The notes beneath the pieces were generated by a model that had not been told where the DNA came from, did not search any database, and was given only the letters and a program-made list of their open reading frames with translations. Both the position numbers and the translations under genes were made by a program. A stretch of 64,000 bases of DNA from Sphingomonas sp. 1F27F7B (lineage in GTDB: Bacteria; Pseudomonadota; Alphaproteobacteria; Sphingomonadales; Sphingomonadaceae), in NCBI RefSeq assembly GCF_005503355.1, contig NZ_SCMK01000026.1, forward strand, positions 1-64,000, written 5' to 3'. Each line of letters opens with the position of its first letter. Position 1 is the stretch's first letter. Positions 50,071 to 58,524 of this stretch are shown one piece after another.

Positions 50071-51352
50071 CCGACGGGGGTTCCTTGCCGGGAGCGCGGC
50101 GTTGCCGGCGACCACGGCGCTGGCCAGGGTGCCGGAGGATCTTGCCGCGCGGGTCGCCGGCGATCTCGATCGCTATATCGGCTTCGGCAGCAAACAGGCC
50201 GGTGGGGTGGGGGACCGGGCGTGCGGCGCATGGCTGACCGGTGAGCTGGAGGGGCTGGGCTTCAAGGTGGAGCAGCAACCGGTCTCGGTGCCCTATTTCG
50301 TGCCGGAGCGCTGCGAATTGTCATGCGGCACGACCAGGGCCAATGTCTGGCCGCAGCCGATCGTGGTGCCGACCGGATCACAGGGCGCCAGCGGACCGCT
50401 GGTGCGGATCGACGGGACGGGGCGCCCCGCCGGATCGCTCGCGGGTGCGGTGGCGCTGCTCGACCTGCCCTTTGCCCGCTATTCCACCGCCATCGCCAAG
50501 CCGGTGCGCGTGCCGATCGAGGCAGCATTCGCGGCTGGCGCGGTAGCGGTGGTGGTGATCACCAACGGCCCGACCGGCAAGGTGATCGCGCTCAACGCCG
50601 ATGGTCGCAAGCCGATGTTCGCCGGGCCGGTCGCGCTGCTCGCGCCGTCCGATGCCGGGCCGTTCCTGGCCGCGGCGATCCGCGGGGACAAGGCGACTCT
50701 GGTTCTCACCGGCGAGGGCGGCCGCCGTCCCGCCGACAACTTCATCGGCAGGCTTGATCGGGGCCGGAAGAGCTGGGTCGCCGTCTCCACGCCGCGATCC
50801 GGCTGGTATGGCTGTGCCGGCGAGCGGGGTGGGGGCGTGGCCGCCTGGCTCTGGCTGGCGCGCTGGGCGAGCAAGGCGGTGACCGGCCACAACCTCGCCT
50901 TCATCTGCAACAGCGGGCACGAATATGAGAATCTCGGCGCGGCCGAAGCACTGAAGGCGACCGCGCCAAGGCCCGAGGACACGCATTTTTGGCTGCATCT
51001 CGGGGCCAATGTCGCCGCGCAGGACTGGCACGACCTCACTGGCCAGGTGCTGCCGGGCATCGACACCCAGCGCTATCTCTCGGTCACCCCGGGGCTGCTG
51101 CCGCTCGCGCGCGCGATCTTTGCTGGCCATGTCGGGCTGGAGGCACCCTATTCCAGCGAGACGATCTCGGCCGGCGAGCAGATCGAGATCCTGGCTGCGG
51201 GCTATCGCAACGTTGCGGCGGTATTCGGCATCCATCGCCATCACCACGTCGTCGATGATGACCGGCGTTGTGTGTCGGCTGCGAATGTTGCCAAGACCGC
51301 GCATGGATTTCAGCGCCTTCTGGAACGCGCTGCAGCGCTCGATCCTCGCTAG
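50057..51352 (+). CDS. Tat-exported protein related to M28 zinc peptidases
   Basis: A 431-residue protein starting at ATG 50057 (GGAAGGAAGCGG upstream) with a twin-arginine signal (SSRRGFLAGSAALPATTALA). A PA-like inserted domain seems to lie at about residues 90-220 (AVALLDLPFARYS, VVVITNGPTGKVIALNADGR). The C-terminal part has M28-like elements (LAFICNSGHEYENLGAAEAL, FWLHLGANVAAQDW, HHHVVDD), but the usual HxD...D...EE ligands are not all evident, so it may be a divergent or inactive member. Its overlap with the transporter gene links it to the catabolic cluster, perhaps as a hydrolase for a conjugated substrate. Confidence 0.6.
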   Translation: MLGSSRRGFLAGSAALPATTALARVPEDLAARVAGDLDRYIGFGSKQAGGVGDRACGAWLTGELEGLGFKVEQQPVSVPYFVPERCELSCGTTRANVWPQPIVVPTGSQGASGPLVRIDGTGRPAGSLAGAVALLDLPFARYSTAIAKPVRVPIEAAFAAGAVAVVVITNGPTGKVIALNADGRKPMFAGPVALLAPSDAGPFLAAAIRGDKATLVLTGEGGRRPADNFIGRLDRGRKSWVAVSTPRSGWYGCAGERGGGVAAWLWLARWASKAVTGHNLAFICNSGHEYENLGAAEALKATAPRPEDTHFWLHLGANVAAQDWHDLTGQVLPGIDTQRYLSVTPGLLPLARAIFAGHVGLEAPYSSETISAGEQIEILAAGYRNVAAVFGIHRHHHVVDDDRRCVSAANVAKTAHGFQRLLERAAALDPR

Positions 51353-51413
51353 GCGTCGTGGACAAAGGTTGATGGCCTGACTCAACCTTGATTCTAGGCT
51401 GGCCCTTGGAGGC

Positions 51414-51545
51414 CAGCTTGGGCGAGCGGATCGAGTTGTCGGATGATGCGCGGGCGCTGATCGAGCCGCTGTCGCCGTCCGAGCGTAGGCATGGTTGCCG
51501 ACCCGCACGTGACAATCGCCAATTCAACAAGATTATCGACAGAAG
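51414..51545 (+). pseudogene. IS5-type transposase N-terminal relic
   Basis: The translation IELSDDARALIEPLSPSERR, HGCRPARDNRQFNKIIDRRP resembles the N-terminal DUF4096 region of IS5-family transposases (usually LSDEQWALIEPLLP...GRPRRDNR). It has no start or continuation. The following 51546-52010 hold no gene that I can support. Confidence 0.65.
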
Positions 51546-52010
51546 GCCGGGCATGCCCACCCAGTGCAGGCACCCTCTTCCATTTTCGAGCGATGCTTTC
51601 GGAATACTCGGTCTGCGTATCCCGCGAACCTGGTCGACAGTAGAAGGGGAAATCGGAATGCACGTCAGCAAGGTGACAGCATCTCGAACGCTACGCCATT
51701 GCTGCTTATCCTCGGCAGGCCGCGTTGGCTGGAATGCGCCCTAGCCTCGGACATTCAGGCAACCCGCAGATTATCCCGAAAGCCGCCATCTGTTCGGGCT
51801 GCCGGTGAGCAGTGAACGGCCGATATCGCTGAGACGCTGTCGTAAGGATTTTGGCCAGCAAGCAGATTCGCGCGGTTTTGATACGCTACGACAACGTCGT
51901 GCCTCAGCCCGCCATTCGGTGTTGTGAACTGTTGTCAAAAAGTGGCCATTCACGTCGCGATGCAACTAGTGCTAAGCACCCGTTGCTCGGCTTAGCCGAG
52001 CGATTACACT

Positions 52011-52200
52011 GTGCCGGTTCCTCGCGAGGGGATTAAAATGGGAACGTGGTAAGGGGTCTCCCCAAGTCCACGGCTGTCCCTGCAACTGTAGGCGGCGAGC
52101 GAGGGTGCTGGGCGGACGTCATGCGATCCGCCAGCCACTGGGCGATAAGCCTGGGAAGGTGCGCCCGAAGCGATGACCCGTGAGCCAGGAGACCTGCCGG
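52011..52200 (+). promoter_or_regulatory. Cobalamin riboswitch 1
   Basis: Conserved parts appear in order: GGTTCC with a later GGGAAC (the P3/P4 side), CCTGCAACTGTAGGCGGCGA (core), a variable hairpin region, and the B12 box GAGCCAGGAGACCTGCC (52182-52198). Such elements shut expression when adenosyl- or methylcobalamin binds. The next gene, 148 bp downstream, encodes a protein of unknown function, not a known B12 gene. Transposase debris lies upstream. Confidence 0.88.
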
Positions 52201-52347
52201 CGCGGGTCGCTGTTGCCAGGTCCAGGGGATGGCCGAGGCGCGGACTCTGTCCGAACGGCGAATGGGCGTGGGCGATGCTCGCTGCCTTGCGTCGTGCCTT
52301 CGTGCATGGCGCGATGCCGCTTGCCGTCAAGGGACAGGGATGACGAT

Positions 52348-52914
52348 GTGACGTTCATGATAGAGTGGCCTGAGCGCGGCGATCCGCGCTCGGTTGCGAT
52401 GGCAAGAGAGATCGCGCAGATGGTGCGCGTCGAGGCGCCAGCACCGGAGCGGCTACGGCTCGACTTCGGGCCGCCTCTCGGCCATTATCTGGGCCTATCG
52501 CTTCGGCGGGAGGAAGCGCGCAAGCGCGTATTCACAGCGCTTTGGGGTCTGTTTCGGCGCGAGTGGGCGAAGGCGGGCGACGTTCTTGAGATCGATACGG
52601 GCGGCCGTTTCGTCGAAGATCTGGTCGACCGCTGTGCGTTCGCGCTGCTTGAGCCTGCCACCAGACCCTTGACGCCCCGGCTCGTCTTGGCAGCGCTGCC
52701 AATCACCAAGCAAGAGCGAGTGCGCTGGACGAAGGACGGGCGCCTGGCGCAGTCCGGTGCGGTGACGATGAAGCGTGCGCAGCTGATTTCAGTGCCGACC
52801 TATGCGATCGACACCATCGCCGCGCTGGTCGCATCACCCGAGATCTTGTCGCGCTGGCGCGCGGAGGATGCTGCGAAACGGCTCAGTGCAGAGGCTGGTC
52901 ACGCGACAGGATAG
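52348..52914 (+). CDS. Uncharacterised protein downstream of cobalamin riboswitch 1
   Basis: A 188-residue soluble protein starting at GTG 52348 (AGGGA upstream) or ATG 52357. It is rich in Arg and charged helices. A distinctive C-terminal block reads LPITKQERVRWTKDGRLAQS, GAVTMKRAQLISVPTYAID, and SRWRAEDAAKRL. I believe similar KxERxRW-KDGRLPxSG...FxVPTY blocks occur in plasmid- or IS-linked proteins of related bacteria, but I know no function. There is no signal peptide or membrane segment. The riboswitch suggests synthesis when cobalamin is low. Its end overlaps the convergent ScfR-type gene by 16 bp. Confidence 0.6.
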   Translation: MTFMIEWPERGDPRSVAMAREIAQMVRVEAPAPERLRLDFGPPLGHYLGLSLRREEARKRVFTALWGLFRREWAKAGDVLEIDTGGRFVEDLVDRCAFALLEPATRPLTPRLVLAALPITKQERVRWTKDGRLAQSGAVTMKRAQLISVPTYAIDTIAALVASPEILSRWRAEDAAKRLSAEAGHATG

Positions 52915-54299
52915 GGCACCGGCGCGGCGACATTTTCATCGATCGTCACCATGCGGCCGATTGGCGGGAATGCTCGTTGCGGGCAGGCCGGGCGCTCGCA
53001 GACCTTGCAGCCGGCGCCGATCGGCGTGGCGACGGTCGGATCGGTGATGTCGAGGCCGCGGGCATAGACCAGCTTGCCAGCATGGCGGATGTCGCAGCCC
53101 AAGCCGATTGCAAAGGTCTTGCCCGGGTCTCCAAACCGGTCGCCACTGCTTGTTACCGCCTTGGCAATCCAGAGATAGGTACGACCGTCCGGCATCTGGG
53201 CAATTTGACGCAGCACGCGATTGGGCTGGGCGAACGCTTCATAGACCTTCCAAAGGGGACAGCTGCCGCCAACTCGCGAGAAATGGAAGTCTGTGGCGGA
53301 CTGGCGCTTGGAGATGTTGCCGGCGCGGTCGACGCGCACGAAGAAGAAGGGGACGCCACGGGCGCCGGGGCGCTGCAAGGTCGACAGGCGATGGCAGATC
53401 GTCTCGAAACCTACCCCGTAGCGTTGGCCGAGTCGCTCGATGTCGTAGTGCTCGGCCTCCGCATTGGCGAGGAATTCGCCATAGGGAAGGATCAGCGCGC
53501 CGGCGAAATAGTTGGCCAGGCCGATCCGGGCCAGGCGGCGGGCCTCCGCGTCCGCGAGGATCGCATTGTCGGTCAACCTGCCGATCGCTTCGTCCAAGTG
53601 GATGAAGGCGAGTTGAGTCGCCATCTGGAACGCCTGCTGGCCCGGCGTGAGCGATCCTGACAGGTGGAGTATCCTCGAGCTGCGGTCGAAGCGACGCTGC
53701 ACCGAGGTTGCTTCGTCCAGCGCGATCTCGACGCCGTGCTTATGCTTGAGCCAGGCCGCGATGCCGGCGTGGATGGTGCGCGGTGTAAGCTGGGCGTCGC
53801 GGTAGATGCGCTCGGCTGCCTCGTCGAGTAACTCGACATGGTTGTGCCGCGCATAGAAGAAGTCGCGCACCTGCTCGAAAGGCGGTCGCGCCTTGCCACC
53901 GGTGATCCAGCTGTCGCCGAGCTCGGCCGCCATTGCGTCGCCGCGCTCCAGAGCGTCGCGATAGCGGCGGTGCAGTGCCACCAGCGTACGCCCGACGGCC
54001 GGCATGTTCGCGGCCAGCTCCCGCAATTCGGCTACGGATATGCTTTCGCCGCCATCGGCGATCGCGTCGCGCATGTCGGTGATCAGTCGAGCCTCTTCAT
54101 CCTCCGAGAAAAGCTGGACGTCGATCCCGAACACCGCGTTGAGCTTGAGCAGGATCGCCACCGTGAGTGGTCGCTGGTTCTGTTCGAGCTGATTTAGGTA
54201 GCTGGGCGAGATGCCGAGAGCCTGGGCGAGTTCGACCTGCTTTAGGCCACGCTCCTCGCGCAACCGCCGAAGCCGCACACCCATATAAGCCTTGCGCAT
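52899..54299 (-). CDS. ScfR/RamB-type short-chain fatty acyl regulator of the methylcitrate operon
   Basis: A 466-residue protein: an N-terminal XRE HTH (MGVRLRRLREERGLKQVELA, QALGISPSYLNQLEQNQRPL), an ImmA/IrrE-like middle region (AFQMATQLAFIHLDEAIGRL ... LANYFAGALILPYGEFLANA EAEHYD) and a C-terminal DUF2083 domain with Cys residues (GLGCDI, GCKVCERPACPQRAFPP). This layout is that of the short-chain fatty acyl regulators RamB and mycobacterial PrpR, which sense acyl-CoA and may carry an Fe-S cluster. It is divergent from the acnD-prpF-prpC-prpB operon and most likely controls it. Confidence 0.85.
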   Translation of the reverse strand: MRKAYMGVRLRRLREERGLKQVELAQALGISPSYLNQLEQNQRPLTVAILLKLNAVFGIDVQLFSEDEEARLITDMRDAIADGGESISVAELRELAANMPAVGRTLVALHRRYRDALERGDAMAAELGDSWITGGKARPPFEQVRDFFYARHNHVELLDEAAERIYRDAQLTPRTIHAGIAAWLKHKHGVEIALDEATSVQRRFDRSSRILHLSGSLTPGQQAFQMATQLAFIHLDEAIGRLTDNAILADAEARRLARIGLANYFAGALILPYGEFLANAEAEHYDIERLGQRYGVGFETICHRLSTLQRPGARGVPFFFVRVDRAGNISKRQSATDFHFSRVGGSCPLWKVYEAFAQPNRVLRQIAQMPDGRTYLWIAKAVTSSGDRFGDPGKTFAIGLGCDIRHAGKLVYARGLDITDPTVATPIGAGCKVCERPACPQRAFPPIGRMVTIDENVAAPVPYPVA

Positions 54300-54311
54300 A
54301 TCCGTCTCGTC

Positions 54312-54337
54312 TTCGCAAAATTCGCTAATTTGCAGAA
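54312..54337. promoter_or_regulatory. Possible ScfR operator
   Basis: An imperfect dyad TTCGCAAAATT-CGCT-AATTTGCAGAA lies in the 103-bp space between the ScfR-type gene and the methylcitrate operon. GCAAA/TTTGC half-sites are like those reported for RamB-type regulators. A looser TTTGCGGATTATGCGAATATG (54384 onward) follows. Inferred by position and half-site resemblance. Confidence 0.45.
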
Positions 54338-54402
54338 TCGCCTTCGCAGACCTTCACGCTTTCAGCCCTTCCAGCGGTGCATGGTTTGCGGATTATGCGA
54401 AT

Positions 54403-54735
54403 ATGCTCGCAAGCGCTCCTCCGCAAGGTGCAGACCTGCTTAGCCGCCTTCTGGACGCGGCGTCGGTGCATGCGCGCGCCGGGCTCGGCGTACCGGTGGT
54501 GCTGCTCCGATGCAGCGACATCGAGATTCGTGAGGAGATCGAAGGCCTTCGCTTCGAGACCTGGTGCGTGCGCAAGGACGAGGAAGGCCTCGCGATCGCG
54601 GTGACCGCCACGGCGCAGGACGAGGGCGGGCGCGAGTGCATGGTCGCCTCCGGCCGGTTCATCTTTTCAACATTTGCGGCTCCGAGCGCGTCGATCCTGA
54701 CGCGGCTTGCTCGCCTGGATTCTTTGACGAAATGA
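54403..54735 (+). CDS. Small protein, possibly hotdog thioesterase-like, heading the methylcitrate operon
   Basis: A 110-residue protein from ATG 54403. The second half (IEGLRFETWCVRKDEEGLAI, AVTATAQDEGGRECMVASGR FIFSTF) resembles the outer strands of hotdog-fold acyl-CoA thioesterases (GxxVxxxxxV...V.A.GxFTFVA), but the first half lacks the usual central helix motif. The stop overlaps acnD as ATGA, so it belongs to the operon. It might hydrolyse propionyl- or methylcitryl-CoA; this is a guess. Confidence 0.5.
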   Translation: MLASAPPQGADLLSRLLDAASVHARAGLGVPVVLLRCSDIEIREEIEGLRFETWCVRKDEEGLAIAVTATAQDEGGRECMVASGRFIFSTFAAPSASILTRLARLDSLTK

Positions 54736-57362
54736 ATAGCGCATTCCGAACGCCGCTCGCAGGCGCCGACCTCGACTATTTCGATACCCGCGCTGCGATC
54801 GAGGCGCTCCGCCCGGGCGCCTATGACACGCTGCCCTATGTGTCGCGGGTGCTCGCCGAGCAGCTGGTGCGCCGCTGCGATCCCGCGATGCTCGACGATG
54901 CGCTGATCCAGATCGCCGACCGCAAGCGCGACATGGACTTCCCCTGGTATCCCGCCCGCGTCGTCTGCCACGACATTCTCGGCCAGACCGCGCTCATCGA
55001 TCTCGCCGGCCTGCGCGACGCGATTGCCGATCAGGGCGGCGATCCCGCCAAGGTCAATCCGGTGGTGCCGACCCAGCTGATCGTCGATCACAGCCTGGCG
55101 GTGGAGCATGGCGGCTACGATCCGGCCGCATTCGAGAAGAACCGCGCGATCGAGGACCGGCGCAACGAAGACCGGTTCCACTTCATCGAATGGACCAAGA
55201 AGGCGTTCGACAATGTCGACGTGATCCCGGCGGGCAACGGCATCATGCACCAGATCAACCTGGAGAAGATGTCGCCGGTGATCCAGGTGCGGGGCGGCGT
55301 CGCCTTCCCGGACACCTGCGTCGGCACGGACAGCCACACGCCGCATGTCGATGCGCTCGGCGTGATCGCGGTCGGCGTCGGCGGGCTCGAGGCCGAGACA
55401 GTGATGCTCGGCCGCGCCTCGATGATGCGGCTGCCCGACATCGTCGGCGTCAGGCTCACCGGCCGCCGCCAGGAGGGGATCACCGCCACCGATATCGTGC
55501 TGGCACTGACCGAATTCCTGCGCACCGAGCGCGTGGTGGGCGCATGGCTGGAGTTCTTCGGCGAAGGTGCGGACAGCCTGACGATCGGCGACCGCGCGAC
55601 CATCTCGAACATGTGCCCGGAGTACGGCGCCACCGCGGCGATGTTCTACATCGACCAGCAGACGATTGACTATCTGCTGCTCACCGGGCGCGAGGCCGAT
55701 CAGGTCAAGCTGGTCGAGAACTATGCCAGGACCACAGGCCTATGGGCCGACGCACTCAAGACCGCGGAGTATGAGCGGGTGCTGGAGTTCGATCTGGGCA
55801 CCGTGGTGCGCAACCTGGCCGGCCCGTCCAACCCGCATCGCCGCCTGCCGACCAGCGCTCTCAACGAACGCGGCGTCGCAGTCGACCTCGAAGGCGCGCT
55901 GGCCAAGGAGCGCGAGGGACTGATGCCCGACGGCGCGGTGATCATCGCGGCGATCACCAGCTGCACCAACACCTCGAACCCGCGCAATGTCGTCGCCGCC
56001 GGCCTGGTCGCGCGTAACGCCAACCGGCTCGGGTTGCTCCGCAAACCCTGGGTGAAGAGCTCGTTCGCGCCCGGCTCCAAGGTCGCGCGGCTCTATCTGG
56101 AGGAAGCGGGGCTCCTCGGCGAGCTGGAGCAATTGGGCTTTGGCATCGTCGCCTTCGCCTGCACCACTTGCAACGGCATGTCGGGCGCGCTCGATCCGGT
56201 GATCCAGCAGGAGATCGTGGATCGCGATCTCTACACCACCGCCGTGCTCTCGGGTAACCGCAACTTCGACGGGCGCATCCACCCGTACGCCAAGCAGGCC
56301 TTCCTCGCCTCGCCGCCGCTGGTCGTTGCCTATGCGATCGCGGGCACGATCCGCTTCGACATCGAGCGGGACGTGCTGGGCATCGCCCCCGACGGCAGCG
56401 AAGTGCGGCTGAAGGACCTGTGGCCGAGCGACGCGGAGATCGACGCGATCGTCGCCGCGCACGTGAAGCCCGAGCAGTTCCGCAACGTCTATGAGCCAAT
56501 GTTCGGCCAGCGGCTGCACGGCGGCGAGAAGGTGAGCCCGCTCTACGACTGGCGGCCGATGTCGACCTATATCCGCCGTCCGCCCTATTGGGATAGGGAA
56601 GGGCTGGGCGCGCTCGCCGCAAGTCCGCGCACGCTCACCGGCATGCGACCGCTGGCAATCCTGCCGGATAACATCACGACCGATCATCTCTCGCCATCCA
56701 ACGCCATCCTGCCGACTTCGGCGGCGGGCGAATATCTGACGAAGATGGGCGTGCCGGAGGAGGATTATAACAGCTACGCCACGCATCGCGGCGATCACCT
56801 GACCGCGATGCGCGCCACCTTCGCCAATCCGACGCTGATGAACGAGATGGCGGTTATCGACGGCGCGGTGCAGAAGGGCTCGCTTACCCGGCTGGAGCCG
56901 GACGGCCAGGTCGTGCGGATGTGGGAAGCGATCGAGACCTATCTCGGCCGCCGCCAGCCGCTGATCATCATCGCCGGCGCCGATTACGGCCAGGGCTCGT
57001 CGCGCGACTGGGCGGCCAAGGGCGTGCGCCTTGCCGGCGTCGAGGCGATCGTCGCCGAAGGCTTCGAGCGCATCCACCGCACCAACCTGATCGGCATGGG
57101 CGTGCTGCCGCTGGAGTTCCAGCATGGTGCGACGCGTCTCGGCCTCAAGCTCGACGGCACCGAGACCTATGACGTGGTCGGCCGGCGCCGCCCAGGCGCG
57201 ACCTTGATGCTCCTCGTCCACCGCAAGGACGGCAGTACCGAGGAAGTGCCGGTCACCTGCCGCCTCGACACCGCCGAGGAAGTCTCGATCTACGAGGCGG
57301 GCGGCGTGCTCCAGCGCTTTGCCCAGGATTTCCTCGCCGGTCAGGCGGAGGCGGTGGCATGA
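54732..57362 (+). CDS. acnD: 2-methylcitrate dehydratase, Fe-S dependent (AcnD)
   Basis: An 876-residue aconitase-family enzyme. The 4Fe-4S ligands are in ITSCTNTSNPRN and CTTCNGMSG; the swivel domain has GADYGQGSSRDWAAKGVRLA and the Arg-rich GFERIHRTNLIGMGVLPLEF. GTDSHTPHVDALGVIAVGVG GLEAE is the conserved middle motif. With PrpF encoded next to it, this is the AcnD type that converts 2-methylcitrate to methylaconitate, replacing PrpD. ATG at 54732 overlaps the previous stop (ATGA). The absence of a prpD gene here fits. Confidence 0.93.
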   Translation: MNSAFRTPLAGADLDYFDTRAAIEALRPGAYDTLPYVSRVLAEQLVRRCDPAMLDDALIQIADRKRDMDFPWYPARVVCHDILGQTALIDLAGLRDAIADQGGDPAKVNPVVPTQLIVDHSLAVEHGGYDPAAFEKNRAIEDRRNEDRFHFIEWTKKAFDNVDVIPAGNGIMHQINLEKMSPVIQVRGGVAFPDTCVGTDSHTPHVDALGVIAVGVGGLEAETVMLGRASMMRLPDIVGVRLTGRRQEGITATDIVLALTEFLRTERVVGAWLEFFGEGADSLTIGDRATISNMCPEYGATAAMFYIDQQTIDYLLLTGREADQVKLVENYARTTGLWADALKTAEYERVLEFDLGTVVRNLAGPSNPHRRLPTSALNERGVAVDLEGALAKEREGLMPDGAVIIAAITSCTNTSNPRNVVAAGLVARNANRLGLLRKPWVKSSFAPGSKVARLYLEEAGLLGELEQLGFGIVAFACTTCNGMSGALDPVIQQEIVDRDLYTTAVLSGNRNFDGRIHPYAKQAFLASPPLVVAYAIAGTIRFDIERDVLGIAPDGSEVRLKDLWPSDAEIDAIVAAHVKPEQFRNVYEPMFGQRLHGGEKVSPLYDWRPMSTYIRRPPYWDREGLGALAASPRTLTGMRPLAILPDNITTDHLSPSNAILPTSAAGEYLTKMGVPEEDYNSYATHRGDHLTAMRATFANPTLMNEMAVIDGAVQKGSLTRLEPDGQVVRMWEAIETYLGRRQPLIIIAGADYGQGSSRDWAAKGVRLAGVEAIVAEGFERIHRTNLIGMGVLPLEFQHGATRLGLKLDGTETYDVVGRRRPGATLMLLVHRKDGSTEEVPVTCRLDTAEEVSIYEAGGVLQRFAQDFLAGQAEAVA

Positions 57363-58513
57363 CCGGCCAGGTCCGCATCCCCGCCACCTATATGCGTGGC
57401 GGCACCAGCAAGGGCGTGTTCTTCAAGGCGGAGGACCTGCCCGAGGCCGCCCGCACGCCCGGCCGCGCGCGCGACCGGCTGTTCCAGCGCGTGATCGGCA
57501 GCCCCGATCCCTATGCCGCGCATATCGACGGCATGGGCGGGGCGACCTCCAGCACCAGCAAGTGTGTGATCATTGGCCCGGCGAGCGTGCCCGATCACGA
57601 TGTCGACTATCTCTACGGCCAGGTCGCGATCGGCGAGAACCTGGTCGACTGGTCGAGCAATTGCGGCAACCTTTCCACCGCAGCGGGCGCCTTCGCGATC
57701 CAGGCCGGCTATGTCGATGCCAAAGCCAATGACGGGAGCCCCGACGGCATCCGCACCGTCCGCATCTGGCAGGCCAATATCGGCAAGACGATCGTCGCGC
57801 ATGTGCCGGTGTCGGGCGGCGAGGTACTGGAGACCGGCGACTTCGAGCTGGACGGGGTGACCTTCCCCGCGGCCGAGATCGTGCTCGAGTTCGAGGATCC
57901 GGCGGACGGCGAAGGTGCAATGTTCCCGACCGGCAATCTGGTCGATACGCTCGACGGGCCTGACGGGCCGATCGAGGCGACGCTGATCAACGCCGGCATC
58001 CCTGCCGTATTCGTGAACGCCACGGACCTGGGCTACACCGGCGCAGAGTTGCGCGAGGCGCTCAATTCCGATCCCGCCGCGCTCGAGCGCTTCGAGGCAC
58101 TGCGCACCGCAGGCGCCACCCGCATGGGCATCGCCAAGACCGGCCGAGCCCCTGCTATCGCCTTCGTCGCGCCGCCGGCCGACCATGTGACCTCGTCGGG
58201 CAAGCAAGTGGCGGCCGGCGAGATCGACCTGCTCGCCCGCGCTTTGTCGATGGGCAAGCTCCACCACGCGATGATGGGCACCGCTTCGGTCGCGATCGCG
58301 GCGGCGGCGGCGGTCCCCGGTACCCTGGTCAACCTGGCCGCAGGCGGTGGCGCGCGGAACGCGGTCCGCTTCGGCCATCCCTCGGGCTCGCTGCGCGTCG
58401 GCGCCGAGGCCCGGCAGGTCGACGGGCGATGGACCGTCACCAAGGCAATCATGAGCCGCAGCGCACGCATCCTGATGGAAGGCTGGGTGCGCGTGCCGGC
58501 CGACAGTTTCTGA
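57359..58513 (+). CDS. prpF: AcnD-accessory isomerase PrpF
   Basis: A 384-residue protein beginning IPATYMRGGTSKGVFFKAED LP, the PrpF/DUF453 signature with the catalytic Cys region DWSSNCGNLSTAAGAFAI. NAGIPAVFVNATDLGYTG and MGKLHHAMMGTASVAIAAAA are further family blocks. It isomerises trans-2-methylaconitate to the cis form used by aconitase. ATG overlaps the acnD stop (ATGA). The full length is normal for the family (about 390). Confidence 0.93.
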   Translation: MTGQVRIPATYMRGGTSKGVFFKAEDLPEAARTPGRARDRLFQRVIGSPDPYAAHIDGMGGATSSTSKCVIIGPASVPDHDVDYLYGQVAIGENLVDWSSNCGNLSTAAGAFAIQAGYVDAKANDGSPDGIRTVRIWQANIGKTIVAHVPVSGGEVLETGDFELDGVTFPAAEIVLEFEDPADGEGAMFPTGNLVDTLDGPDGPIEATLINAGIPAVFVNATDLGYTGAELREALNSDPAALERFEALRTAGATRMGIAKTGRAPAIAFVAPPADHVTSSGKQVAAGEIDLLARALSMGKLHHAMMGTASVAIAAAAAVPGTLVNLAAGGGARNAVRFGHPSGSLRVGAEARQVDGRWTVTKAIMSRSARILMEGWVRVPADSF

Positions 58514-58524
58514 GAGAGGATCCG

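Noticed and set aside
51771..51965. A 64-codon minus-strand frame before cobalamin riboswitch 1
   Set aside because: No recognisable motif; it lies in an area of transposase debris and is not listed as a gene.
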